From Aselliscus stoliczkanus (lineage: Eukaryota > Chordata > Mammalia > Chiroptera > Hipposideridae), in the NCBI GenBank assembly GCA_033961575.1, contig CM066737.1, positions 95,198,709 through 95,262,708 of the forward strand: 64,000 nucleotides of DNA, read 5' to 3'. Each line of letters starts with the position of its first letter. Position 1 is the stretch's first letter. The position numbers and the translations under genes are program-made. The notes under the pieces were generated by a model. The model saw only the letters and a program-made list of their open reading frames with translations. It had not been told where the DNA came from and ran no database searches. Below, one piece after another: positions 24,690 through 35,124 of the stretch.

Positions 24690-25560
24690 AAATTAGATAT
24701 AATGCAGTTGGTGATTGCTTCCTGTCTGGCCGTATGGTACGAATGTGTTTAACTTTTTAACCAACTGCCAAATTGCTTTCCAAAGTGATTGTACTATTTT
24801 CTATTTACCAGCAGTGCATGAATGTTCTAGTTGCTCTATAGCCTCACAAACACTTGGTATGGTCAGTATTTCCATTTTTTTTTTTTACCTATTCTAGGGG
24901 TATGAAGTGGTATATAATTCTGGCCTGAGTTTGCATTTCCCTGATGAGAAATGATATTGAGCATCTTTTCATGTGCTTATTTGCTATCCATATAGTTATT
25001 TTTTTTTTTGGTGAAGTATCTGTTCAATTTCTTTGCCCTTTGAAAAATGAATTATTTGTCTTATTATTGAATTTTAGGGTCCTTTATATATTCTAGACAT
25101 AAGTCCTATACAGATATACATCTTGCCAATATTTTGTCCCTGTGTATGACTTACGTTTTCATTTTTGTAAAAATGTCTTTTGAAGAGCCTAAGTTTTAAA
25201 TAAGGTGCAGTTTATCAAATTTTGGATTTTACAATAGGTCCTTTTGGAGTCCTAATTAAGAAAATTTTGCCAAACCCAAAGTCACTAAGATTTTCTCCTG
25301 TTTTCTTCTACAGGTTTTATATTTTTATTATCTCTTTTACGGTTAGGTCTATGATCCATTTTGAGTTAATTTTTGTATATAGCATGAGATGGGAGGTAAG
25401 CATAGCCTCCTTCACTGTTTCATTTACTTCTTTTTTTTTTTTTGAGGGCAGTGTCACTAGCCCTCATATGTGGGACCCGAACTGGGGCTGCTGGCTTCCG
25501 AAGCCAGCGCTTAACCACTGCGCCACTCGGCCGGCCCTCATTTACTTCTAAGGGCTGAAT
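24690..25560 (-). mobile_element. L1M-type fragment, antisense
   Basis: T-rich sequence typical of the reverse complement of L1 ORF2 (conserved patches such as ttgctttccaaagtgattgt, gggtcctttatatattctag, tctatgatccattttgagtt). It has no open frame of note and is interrupted by the short SINE at 25432-25537. Confidence 0.7.
25432..25537 (-). mobile_element. Short tRNA SINE, antisense
   Basis: Perfect 12-bp duplication tcatttacttct (25420-25431 and 25538-25549). Poly-T then gagggcagtgtcactagccc and the head ending cggccggccc. Inserted into an antisense L1. Confidence 0.93.
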
Positions 25561-26070
25561 AACTTATAAAAATTTGGAATGTAAGATCTAGAAAGTTAAA
25601 ACAATCAGATTTCCCCCACAGTACTCTACCATGGTCATTATTTGTATGCATGATCCTCAAGCAAATATTCAGCATAATTTTGGTGTTATTTGTAGTTTGT
25701 CATATTTAAGTTATTTGAAATATGGTAATCAACGTGTGCTATACAGACATGCATTTTACCAGAACATCACACTTATCTGATATACTTATTCTGACTATTC
25801 AGGATAAATAAGAATTTCCTTGAAATACTTTTAAAATTTTATAATAATCTAAGCAGAGAGTGTATAATACCACTGTATTCATTTTCTATGCTGCATAACA
25901 TATTGCCACAGATCTAGTGGCTTAAAACAATGCACATCTACTGTAGTATGATTTCCACACATCAGGAGTTCAAGCCTGGCTTATATGAGGCCTCTGTTTG
26001 AGGTCTCATAAGGCTGCATTCAAGATGTAACCAAGGGCTCAGTTCTCATCTGGAGGCTTGACTGGTGCTA

Positions 26071-26641
26071 CGAGGTCTGACAATTAAGTTCGGACACTTG
26101 TTGCAAGAATGTTGCTAACTTTTTTTGATATCAGAGGGATTATTCATTATGAATTTGTACCAACTGGACAAACAGTTAACCAGGTTTACTATTTGGAAGT
26201 GCTGAAAAGGCTGCTTGAAAAAGTTAGACGGCCTGAATTTTTCGCCAAGAATTCATGGTTCTTGCATCACGACAATGCACCAGCTCACACGGCACTGCCT
26301 ATGAGGGAGTTTTTAGCCAGTAAACAAATAACTGTATTGGAACACCCTCCCTGCTCACCTGATCTGGCCCCCAATGACTTATTTCTTTACCCAGAGATAA
26401 AGGAAATATTGAAAGGAAGACATTTTGTTGACATTCAGGACATCAAAGGTAATACGATGACAGCTCTGATGGCCATTCCAGAAAAAGAGTTCCAAAATTG
26501 CTTTGAAGGGTGGACTAGGCACTGGCATCAGTGCATAGCTTCCCAAGGGAAGCACTTCAAAGGTGACCGTAGTGATATTCAGCAATGAGGTATGCAGCAC
26601 TTTTTCTAGCATGAGTTCGCGAACTTAATTGTCCCACCTCG
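26071..26641 (+). mobile_element. Mariner transposon, internally deleted copy 1
   Basis: 571 bp flanked by TA on both sides (26069-26070, 26642-26643), with inverted termini cgaggtctgacaattaagtt and the complement of its right end (gaacttaattgtcccacctcg). The left terminus joins almost directly to the middle of a transposase gene. Both TIRs are intact. It is inserted into an older LTR-like repeat. Confidence 0.9.
26109..26588 (+). pseudogene. Mariner transposase, C-terminal catalytic part (N-terminus deleted)
   Basis: An open frame of 159 codons encodes FFDIRGIIHYEFVP, HHDNAPAH and CSPDLAPNDLFLYP. The Asp of HHDN and the Asp of PND are 34 residues apart, the D34D spacing of mariner. A full transposase is about 340-350 residues. 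Here the DNA-binding helix-turn-helix region and the first catalytic Asp are missing, so it cannot be an active transposase. The open frame probably reflects recent age rather than selection. Confidence 0.88.
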
Positions 26642-27019
26642 TAGATCTGCTTCTGAGCTCACTCAGGTGGTTGGCAGAATTTATTTCCTTGCAGCTGCAG
26701 GACTAAGGATCTAGCTACTTGCTGGTTGTCAACCAGAGGCCACCCTCAACTCCTAGAGGCCACTTGCAGTTCCTTGCTATGTGGCCCTCTCAATAGGCCC
26801 TCTCACACTATGGCAGCTGGCTTCCTCAAAGATACCAAGGGAGAGTGAGCCTGCTAGCAATATGGAATCTATACACTGTAACATAATCATGGGAGTGACA
26901 TCTATCATCTTTGCCAGGTTCTACTCATTAGAAGCAAGTCACAGGTCCCACTCATACTTCAAAGGGCAGGGATCACACAAAGGCGTGAACACCAGGGTGC
27001 AGGGAGCATTGGGAGCCAC

Positions 27020-27560
27020 CTTACTGTTGTTTTTATGGAGAATTTCAAACATATGTAAAACAATATAATGAACCTTCATGTGTCCGTCACCCATACCTAA
27101 CAGCCACCAACCCATGGCCAGTCTTGCGCCACGCACACCCCCATCTATTCTTCCCTCTTGAATTATTTAAATGATAGGACTTCCTATCATTTCATCCATA
27201 AATATTTCTATCTATCATCTATCAATCAATCTATCTATCATCTATCATCTGTCATCTATTTTTTAAAGTGTAATCACTATATCATCTTACCTAAAAATTA
27301 CCAGTAAGTTTTTAATATCAAATCTTCAGCATTCCAATTTCTAGCTGCCTTATGTCATCATTAATTTATAGTTTGAACCCAAATCCAAATAATGTCCATA
27401 TATTACAATATGTTGATATGTCTTTTAAATCTCTTTTTTTAATCTGCAGTCCCCCATCTCTTTTTTTTTTATTAAAGTTTATTTGTTGAAGAGACAGCAT
27501 TCCTTTTTTTTTTTCCCAGTCTGGAAATTGCTGACATATTATGGTTTGTAAAAGTGAGCT
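27020..27560 (-). mobile_element. Probable L1ME-type fragment
   Basis: Patches such as atggagaatttcaaacatat, ataatgaaccttcatgtgtc and tttatttgttgaagagacag recall old L1 3' UTR sequence in reverse orientation. Contains an (ATCT)-rich run at about 27210-27260. Class assignment is tentative. Confidence 0.4.
27205..27262 (+). repeat. (ATCT)n-rich simple repeat
   Basis: Imperfect ATCT/ATCA units. Confidence 0.85.
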
Positions 27561-28439
27561 TATTGCAAAATCAACTCCATAAATACTCTTCAAAGATTTA
27601 CTAAATGGCCTTTTTCTCAGTAATTTTGTTATCTTTCTTTAGTTTTCTTTCTTTACTTTTCTTTCCTCCATGCTTCCTGAATTCATTTATCTTGATCACC
27701 TCTGAATCAATAATAAAAAGTTCTGCAGAACTGCCATCTGCTTTTCCCTGGGGTTTATATCTTAAAACAAATTTTCCTCAATTGAATTCAAATTGAATAA
27801 GAGCATTGAAACCAAGGATCCCTCATTAGGCAGTTTGTTATTTCAAAGCATTTTCTATTTACTGTGCCTTATTTAGAATACAGGATAATCCTGTGAAGGC
27901 AATTCTGTTTGTTCAAAATGGTGTATAATTAGAAATAATTGCAATTCCCTATCTGACGTAAAGTCTCTCAAGTTGTTTTATTAGATAAAATTTAATTTAT
28001 TAGAACATTTTACCATCTGAATCTATTAATGTAACATTTCTTTTAATTTATCTTCCAAATTAATGAGGTTTTACTACATCAAGAAATAATCACGATTTTA
28101 AATCTAAGTTTTAACGATCATTCAACTGAAGTTTGCATTGATTTCTTTTTTAAAAAATTTATTTTGATAACAGCAATATAATACATGCATGTAGTTTAAA
28201 AAGTAAGACTCTTAGGCTTATAAAGAAACAAACAAACCAGCAGTCTCTTTCCCTACCTGCCCAAGCCCTGAGTCCTGTTCCCAGTAGGCACTCAGCACTT
28301 GACAATTAACTTTCTAAAATGTTGTTGACATCTCTCATCCACTGTCCTTGCCTGTCTTATTTCCCCTGTCCTTTGGAGATTAAACCTTTTCAATTCTTTC
28401 TCTGTAATTCCTGTGGCATTTGGAAGGAAGTGGAGATAA

Positions 28440-28440
28440 A

Positions 28441-28474
<34 letters not shown>

Positions 28475-28482
28475 TGTGTGTG
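28440..28482 (+). repeat. (TG)n microsatellite
   Basis: Interrupted TG/TATG run of about 20 units. Confidence 0.95.
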
Positions 28483-29603
28483 TTCAGTTCGCCATATTTA
28501 GTTTGTTGTTTGCCATATTTTCACTCTCTAGTTCCTTCACTGAGATTCCAGAATGGTGTAAAAGTTAGTACCCAACCCCTCTTCCCCCACCCAAATATCT
28601 CCCTCTTATTTGAGGGGATGGGTCTTTGGGCTGGCTCAGCAACAGTATCATCCTGCAGTTTCTGGTGTTGTATTCTGTCTCTCAGGGGGCTGTGGTGAAG
28701 TGTGTCCCTCTTCTTCATGGAATGGCACTTCCCAGAGCACTGTATGCCATTGTGAGAGTGTTGTGGCCTCTTCACACTTGACCTTTCTCCTTAGGAAGGA
28801 CTATATTGCTGGTCGTTTGCCTCTAACCCCGAGCACCACCCTCACATGTAATTTCTGTACCCCGACTCTCCTCCCTTTGGGGTATGTTTTCCTCCACCTC
28901 CATTTCTTCCAATACCAAAGATGTTTGGGAGTGACCTTTGTGCAGTGGCATCCTGGTAAATGTTTCGCAATTGGCCCTTCAGCGGGAAATAAGCTCTGAT
29001 TTCTTGCATTTGCCAATTTCTGTGGTGTAAATATTCCTACCAAGGCTGATTTCAGGCTACCAGTGTGAGTTGGAAGTGGGAAGAAAGGTGTATAACTTTC
29101 TCTTCGAGCAGTAAGAGCTACTCCTGCACAACACTGCCTTGGGGAGCAGGACTCGGGAGCCTTCATTCAGGACTGCCAGACTGAAGGATGAAGTATTTGT
29201 CCTTTTCATTGAGCTCCTCAGTTACTCCCACCCTGATAGTCCCACTGGGCTGACTCTGCCAACCATTTGGTTATGCCTAGTCTGTCTGAATTTGCTGGCT
29301 CAGATGCCTGAGACACCACACTGGGTCAAGGGAACTCCCCAGTGCTCTGTGTTTGTCTTTCTTGTTGGCTGAAAATGTATGTTCTGTGTCAATCTTAATT
29401 TTGGTATGTTTTTACTCTGCTTTGATATCCCCAGAAGGACCTCTTTGTAAAATTAATGTCATGCACTAATATGAAACTGATGATATATAGACATTGTGTT
29501 TTATGCAGGTAAGCTTTCTGATGGTGCTATACTGATGGAAGAATCAGGTAATTGGGATTCCTTATTCTGCAATTCTGTTGATGATGTTTTCTTTCTTCCA
29601 TAG

Positions 29604-29720
29604 TTGACAGGCCTGTCAGAGTATATGCAGATGGAATATTTGACCTCTTCCACTCAGGCCACGCAAGGGCACTTATGCAAGCAAAAACACTGTTTCCCAA
29701 CAGCTACTTGTTGGTAGGAG
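29604..29720 (+). CDS. PCYT1B: PCYT1B exon, catalytic domain with HSGH motif
   Basis: The exon is 117 nt with acceptor cttccatag and donor gtaaga. Two bases complete a Val codon, then 38 codons follow ([15 protein letters not shown], the HSGH at 29651-29662, [19 protein letters not shown]) plus one base. The HxGH motif is the signature of the nucleotidyltransferase fold. Its histidines (89 and 92 in CCT-alpha numbering) contact the CTP phosphates and stabilise the transition state. The motif is intact. Flanking introns enter and leave in phase 1, so this exon is symmetric: skipping it would keep the frame but remove the active site. Confidence 0.97.
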
Positions 29721-30719
29721 GTAAGAAGTGCATTTTCACTTTGTCTAGAAAACTCTTTTATAATGTGCTTCCTGAAAAGGACCCCTTTCAGAGTTCCATC
29801 ATTAAAATCTCACATTGTTAAAGCTCCCAATTTAGCCCATACTGGCTCACTTGTTCACTGCCTGAAATTTAAAATGACGTTTTAAAAAAAAAAAAACCAT
29901 AGGGGAAATGACATCATGTGATTATACAGCACCGATCCCCAGAGAGAGACAGACTAATAATAACACCAAGGGTAACAGCTTCAGGTTTTCCATTAATGCC
30001 TTTCTTGTATTTTGAGGCATAATCCAATTTATGTTTCTAAAATTTTCTAGAGGGTTAGGAGAAAACCAGTATTATCCTGATGTCAAGTATTGGGGAGCTA
30101 CAGGGGTTCAGAATGATTAAGGGTAATCAAGGTCATTGTCTATTTCCTTTGTGTGACCCGCAGCCCTTAGGTGATGTTGTGCTAACATTAGAGGCTTACA
30201 ACAGCCCTGAATAGTAGAAGTTATGCACAGTGTGTTGAAGAAATGGAAATTTATATACCCAAGTAATCTTGGTTCACAATGAAGGAACTCACTGACTTTG
30301 TAAGCATGTTGAGGGAGGAGGGAGAAAGGTGGTTAGGTGGTTAGATGTGGCTTGACATTTTCCACCTCCAGAAGGGCTACAGATTTCAGCTTGGGTAAAA
30401 GGGGTAGGACCTGACTAGGAGACCTGTGTCTCACCTCTGTAGCTTCCAGAAGCAGTGTATCCTTACACCATGATCAGTTTTTGTGGCATTAACATGAACT
30501 AGGCACCATCGACCCTTAGACCTCCACTGTGTAAATAAAGGTGCTGGTAAGAGACTGTGTGTCTATTTTTCAAAGTGTTTTGTTATCCTCTGCAAGTTTA
30601 AAACTACTTTTTGAATGTTTAAGAGGAACCCATCTGCAGATTTGCTGAGGATGGTGACCATGTGGGTTATTGAACGGAGTTCTTTCCAGAAGGAAGAGAT
30701 GATAAAAGGCAAGGGTTAC

Positions 30720-31785
30720 TGCGGGGAGCCAGCCCCCACAGGTCCAGGGATTCCCTTGGGTGGGACGGAGTCAGCGAGGAAAAAAAGAAAGATGGAGACA
30801 CCGGAAAGAGGCTCACAGGAGTGTCACATCTTTATTGTTAAAGCCTGGCCCCTTTTATAGGGGCTTTTGACCATTCATTATCTTAATTACAAGTTATGTT
30901 TCACATGACAGTGATGTTTTCCCTTACTCAGAACTTTTACTTTTTTGTAATTGTATCTTTCCAGGGTACACTGTGGCCTGTTCAAGGATTTTACTTATCA
31001 TCTAAAGAGTAGTTACCATGGCTACCTTATGGGGCATATACTTGAACTATTGCCAAGAGTTTAGCAGTGGCTGAGTTTAGGGCAAAAAACTATTTCTATG
31101 TGATTATAATACTTAGTAGCAAAAGGAGTTTCAAACTTTTTCTATCTTACAAAGAGCTGCATGTTGTTGTAATAGAGGGTAACATTTGTTTCTCAGTCAC
31201 AGCTTCAGTATCTGTTGCTAGGAATGTACAAAACAGAGAGTTAAAACAAGGCTGTTAATTAAAATAACTTATGGTCAGTAAATTGCCTCTTATCAGAACT
31301 TTCATGGCCGAGAGACCTTGGTCTCCTGATCTCCAAGGAAACCTTTCACAGCTGCACAGGCAAGGACGAATGATAGCACCAGTTTCTCACAGAGGATGTC
31401 TGTTTCTCACAGATTGGCTTTTTTAGGCCTATGTGGCCAAAGGCCTATGCCTCAGTTTCCAAAGGGGCTTGAGTCCCCTATTTCTCAGTCCTGGGGTCCC
31501 CTCGGACTGTAGCCTGTCTTAGGAAGTTTCCCTTTTTGGGAAATCTAACCCCGTCTTTGACTTACACAGTCAGCTATCATCAGGGTACCCCAGGAACTTG
31601 TCATGAATGCAGTGAAAGTGCTATCTCCTATAGGATCCGATGTGGAGGAAAGGCACATGGGTTCATAGAGGCAGGAGATATTACATGACCAACCATAAGG
31701 CAGCACCCCAGATATCCAGTGCTGAGCGTGCATCTTTATTTCAATGTGGCCTTGTCAGACACTAGGATGCTGTCGGCTTCCCACA
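30720..31785 (-). mobile_element. Solo LTR of a class II (ERVK/beta-like) endogenous retrovirus
   Basis: A 1066-bp LTR in antisense orientation. It runs TGTGGGAAGCCG to CCCCGCA on the minus strand (TG...CA ends) and is flanked by a perfect 6-bp duplication GGTTAC (30714-30719 and 31786-31791). Six-base duplications and this TGTGGGAGCC-like start are typical of class II ERVs. On the minus strand a TATAAAA box lies near 30855-30861, followed about 20 bases later by AATAAA near 30830-30835, giving U3, a short R and U5 in the expected order. No internal retroviral genes flank it, so it arose by LTR-LTR recombination. Confidence 0.85.
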
Positions 31786-31877
31786 GGTTACTGAACAAGT
31801 CATGCTAAGGGAACCCAAGGCGGGTAGAGAACCCATCTCTTATTCATTTCCCTTTATCTTGAGAGGAAAACCACTTC

Positions 31878-32328
31878 TTTTTTTTTTAAGATTTTATTGG
31901 GGAATTGGGGGAGGGGAACAGAGTTGGGGAATCAGGGAAGGGGAACAGACAAGTTGCTGTCTTTTTTGTTCTTCAGTCTAGTTGCAGAGGACGTTACTTC
32001 ACTGGCCCGTGTTGGTATCGTCATTGCGCTCTTCCCGGATGAGGCAGATCGGTCACCAGCCTCTGGATGGTCACTCATCGGGGCTCTTGGCAGCTCACAC
32101 TGGCTGCTGTCCGCTCACGCTGGCTGCCGGCCGCTCACTGTAGCCTATAGCAGCCCACTGCAGCAGGGGCTGTATCTATGCCGTCCCGAGGACTCACGGC
32201 AGCCCAGCTCCAGGTAGAGCTGTTGTTAGCTGTAGAGGGCAGTGTCACTGGCCCTCAGATGTAGGATCCGAACCGGGGCCGCTGGCATCCCAAGCCAGCT
32301 CTTAACCAATGTGCCAATCGGCCAGCTG
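31878..32328 (-). mobile_element. Long tRNA-derived SINE, antisense
   Basis: Perfect 13-bp duplication ggaaaaccacttc (31865-31877 and 32329-32341). Tail, body and head are present. It lies about 90 bp from the solo LTR. Confidence 0.93.
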
Positions 32329-32621
32329 GGAAAACCACTTCGTGAGTGAGCACTACCACCTGTAGTCTAGTCCTTAGCTGCTGGTGCCGTGATAATACCT
32401 TTGCAGTATTTGGGCTCTGGTTATTTTGGTGACTCAAGTTTGTAGGAGTTAGGTGTGGGTCACACTTACCAGGGACACTAGCCATGGCCCTGGGGTATTA
32501 GACCAAATGTAAGATCAAAGGACTATGTAGCTTTCAGTACATTCTTATAAATTGGAGAAAGCAGTAAATTAATAACAGCAGTTCTCTAGGTTATTAGGCA
32601 ACAATGGTTTCACTGATTCAC

Positions 32622-32960
32622 CGAATGACCCCTTCATTCAATAGCTATTTATTGAGCTCCTACCATGAGCCAGGCACTCTTCTGTACACTGAGGATGAGG
32701 CCATGAACAAAGAGACTATGTCCTCAGAGAACTTAGAGTCTGAGGAAGAGGAAGACATTGCCCAGTAAACAAGTAAATATGTAAGAGTGGTACTATGAAG
32801 AAATATGAAATAGGGTAAGGGAAAGAGTGACTGGTGGGGTATTTTAGGTAGGGAGATCAGGAGAGGCCCCTCTGAAGTGTTTGTGCAGAGACCTGAGTGA
32901 AGTAAGGGCACACGAAAGTCAGGACATAGAACTTTCTCTGTGCAGCGTTCACACCAGTCA
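32622..32960 (-). mobile_element. L2 3' end, antisense
   Basis: ttcattcaatagctatttat, then gagccaggcactcttctgta and agagacctgagtgaag-type sequence in the order of an antisense L2. Confidence 0.65.
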
Positions 32961-34386
32961 AGATAACATTGGGACAAGTGGAGAAGACATGTCAGCTATA
33001 GTAATATGTTGTTTTATTGATGTGTACATCTTAGGAAGGCTTTCCATAAAAACACAGATGATTTAGTACTCAGAGAAATTAATATGAACAGGAGTTCAGA
33101 GCCAAGAATTAAAGAAGGGGAGAAAAACTCCAACAAGAAATCCTAAACTCAGCAGCCATGACAAAAGGAGCCACAGTTATTCCATAACTCTAACCCTCAA
33201 ATGCTAGAGCTGATACTGCTGCATTAGGAAGAACAGTTTCCTGCCCTGAGTGCTAAGTGTTCAAGATGGTTGCTGCATAAGGGGCATTGATTAATCTAAT
33301 GAATGATGTCCTCTATAGCAGGTTTACAAAGAAATGCAGGTATCCCCTCTGTGGCTATTACATGGTTTCTCCATGAAAGCCAAGGTCATGTTAAATTAAG
33401 ATTACCATTGAGACCATATCTTTTGGTGTGTGACAGGGACTAGAGTATGGATAGGAAATGAAGCAGCACTACACAAAACTATAAAGAAGTGGTGTGTAGA
33501 CTTTTGGGGACAGTGACAGAGTAAAAGTGAAAAACCACAAGCAACATAAACAATAAATAATAAATAATTTCAATATATGATTTTCTCCACTGATTTCTTA
33601 TTCTTATTATTCTATTTAAAATAATTGGATGGCAATACCATGAAATATTTTTAAACCACTTTTTCTAGTTTCCTAAGGTGAAAGCTGAGATTAATTTTAG
33701 ATATTTCTCCTAAAAGATATATACATTCAGTGATATAAATCTTCCATTAAGCTATTTTCCCTGCATCCCACAAATTTTGATAAGTTGTGTTTTCATTTTC
33801 ATTTAGTTCAAAATATTTAAATATTTCTCTGAGATTTATTCTTTGACCTGTGTGTTATTTAGAAGTGAGTTGTTTAATCTACAAGTATTTGGGGATTTTG
33901 CAGCTGACTTTCTGTTATTGCTTCCATTATGGCCTGAGATCAGACATTGTATAATTTCTATTCTTTTAAATTTCTTAAGGTGTGTTTTATGACTCAGAAT
34001 GTAATCTATCTTGGTAAATGTTCTGTGTGAGCTTGAGAAGAATGGGTATTCTGTTGTGGTTGGATGAATAGTCTGCAGATGTCAATTATATCCAGTTGAT
34101 TGATAGTGCTGTCCTTATTCATTTTCTGTCTGCTAGATCTGTCTATTTCTGATAGAGGGGTATTAAAGTCTCCAACTATAATAGTAAATTCATATATTTC
34201 TCTTTACAGTTCTATCAGTTTTTGCCTCACGTATTTTGTAAGGCACATATGCATTAAGGATTATTATATTTTCTTGGAGTATTGACCCTTTTATTTTATG
34301 TAATGCTCCTATTTATTCTTGATAACTTTCCTTGCTCTGAAGTCTGCTCTGTATGAAAATAATGTAGCTAATCCCACTTTCTTTTG

Positions 34387-34497
34387 TTTGTTTGTTTCTT
34401 TTTGAGGGCAGTGTCACTGGCCCTCATATGTGGGACTGAACCGGGGCCACTGACTTCCCAAGCCAGCACTTAACCACCGCACCACTCGGCCAGCCCT
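34387..34497 (-). mobile_element. Short tRNA SINE, antisense
   Basis: 17-bp duplication with one mismatch, aatcccactttcttttg / aatcccaccttcttttg (34370-34386 and 34498-34514). Inserted into the ORF2 part of the older L1; its tail is (TTTG)n-like. Confidence 0.93.
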
Positions 34498-35022
34498 AAT
34501 CCCACCTTCTTTTGATTACTGTTAACATGCTGTATCTTTCTCAAGCCCTTTACTTTTAATGTATCTGTGTCTTTATATTTAAAGTGGGTTTCTTGTAGAT
34601 GACATATAGTTTGGGTCTTGTTTTTTGATCCATTCTGACAATCTCTGTCTTTTAATTGGTGAATTTAGACCATTGACGTTCAAAGTGATTATTGATATAG
34701 TTGGTTTAAAATCTACCATATTTTTTTCTGTTTCATATTTGTTGCCTTTGTTCTTTGTTTCTACTTTTGTCTTACACACTCTTTTTGCCTTTTATTGTTT
34801 TAATTGACCATTTTATATGATTCTGTTTTCTTACCTTTCTTAGCATATCATTTATACTTTAACTTTTTTAGTGGTTGCCCTACAGTTTGCAATATACATT
34901 CTAAATTAATCCAAGTCCACTTTCAAATAATGCTATACCAGTAGTGCAAGTACCTTCTAATAACAAAATATTTCTAATTCCTTCCTCCCATCCCTTGTAT
35001 CATTCATTTCACATATATTTAA

Positions 35023-35027
<5 letters not shown>

Positions 35028-35055
<28 letters not shown>
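35028..35055 (+). repeat. (AT)n microsatellite
   Basis: GT units passing into about ten AT units, within the older antisense L1. Confidence 0.9.
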
Positions 35056-35056
<1 letters not shown>

Positions 35057-35124
35057 TACATAATTGAATACATTGTTGCTATTATTATTTTGAACAAACT
35101 GTTATCTGAATTAAGAATAAGAAA

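Larger units (their letters stand above)
25874..27020 (+). mobile_element. Old LTR-like repeat (probable MaLR/MLT), split by mariner
   Basis: Patches tgtattcattttctatgctg, agtggcttaaaacaatgcac, ttccttgcagctgcaggact and gtcccactcatacttcaaag recall an ancient MaLR-type LTR. The mariner at 26071-26641 interrupts it. The right end is uncertain. Confidence 0.5.
22478..29603 (+). other. PCYT1B intron (7.1 kb)
   Basis: Outside the listed repeats I see no gene. 22940-23340 looks like antisense L2, although a 172-codon minus-strand frame crosses it. 27600-28430 is A/T-rich with no feature. 28500-29590 is unassigned. Confidence 0.8.
33600..35124 (-). mobile_element. Older L1, ORF2 endonuclease part (left piece of split element)
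   Basis: Read on the minus strand, 34579-34779 gives the conserved start of L1 ORF2: TISIITLNVNGLNSPIKRQR, then SEWIKKQDP. Further downstream on that strand (to about 33600) the DNA still resembles the endonuclease domain of L1M elements, but is broken by stops. A short SINE is inserted at 34387-34497 and an (AT)n run lies at 35033-35055. The element resumes at 38325. Confidence 0.75.

Noticed and set aside
26109..26588. Domesticated transposase gene
   Set aside because: It lies between intact mariner TIRs, lacks the DNA-binding domain and first catalytic Asp, and has no separate promoter or exon structure. A sister copy has decayed.
30720..31785. Intact provirus
   Set aside because: Only one LTR between matching 6-bp duplications; no gag, pol or env sequence follows.
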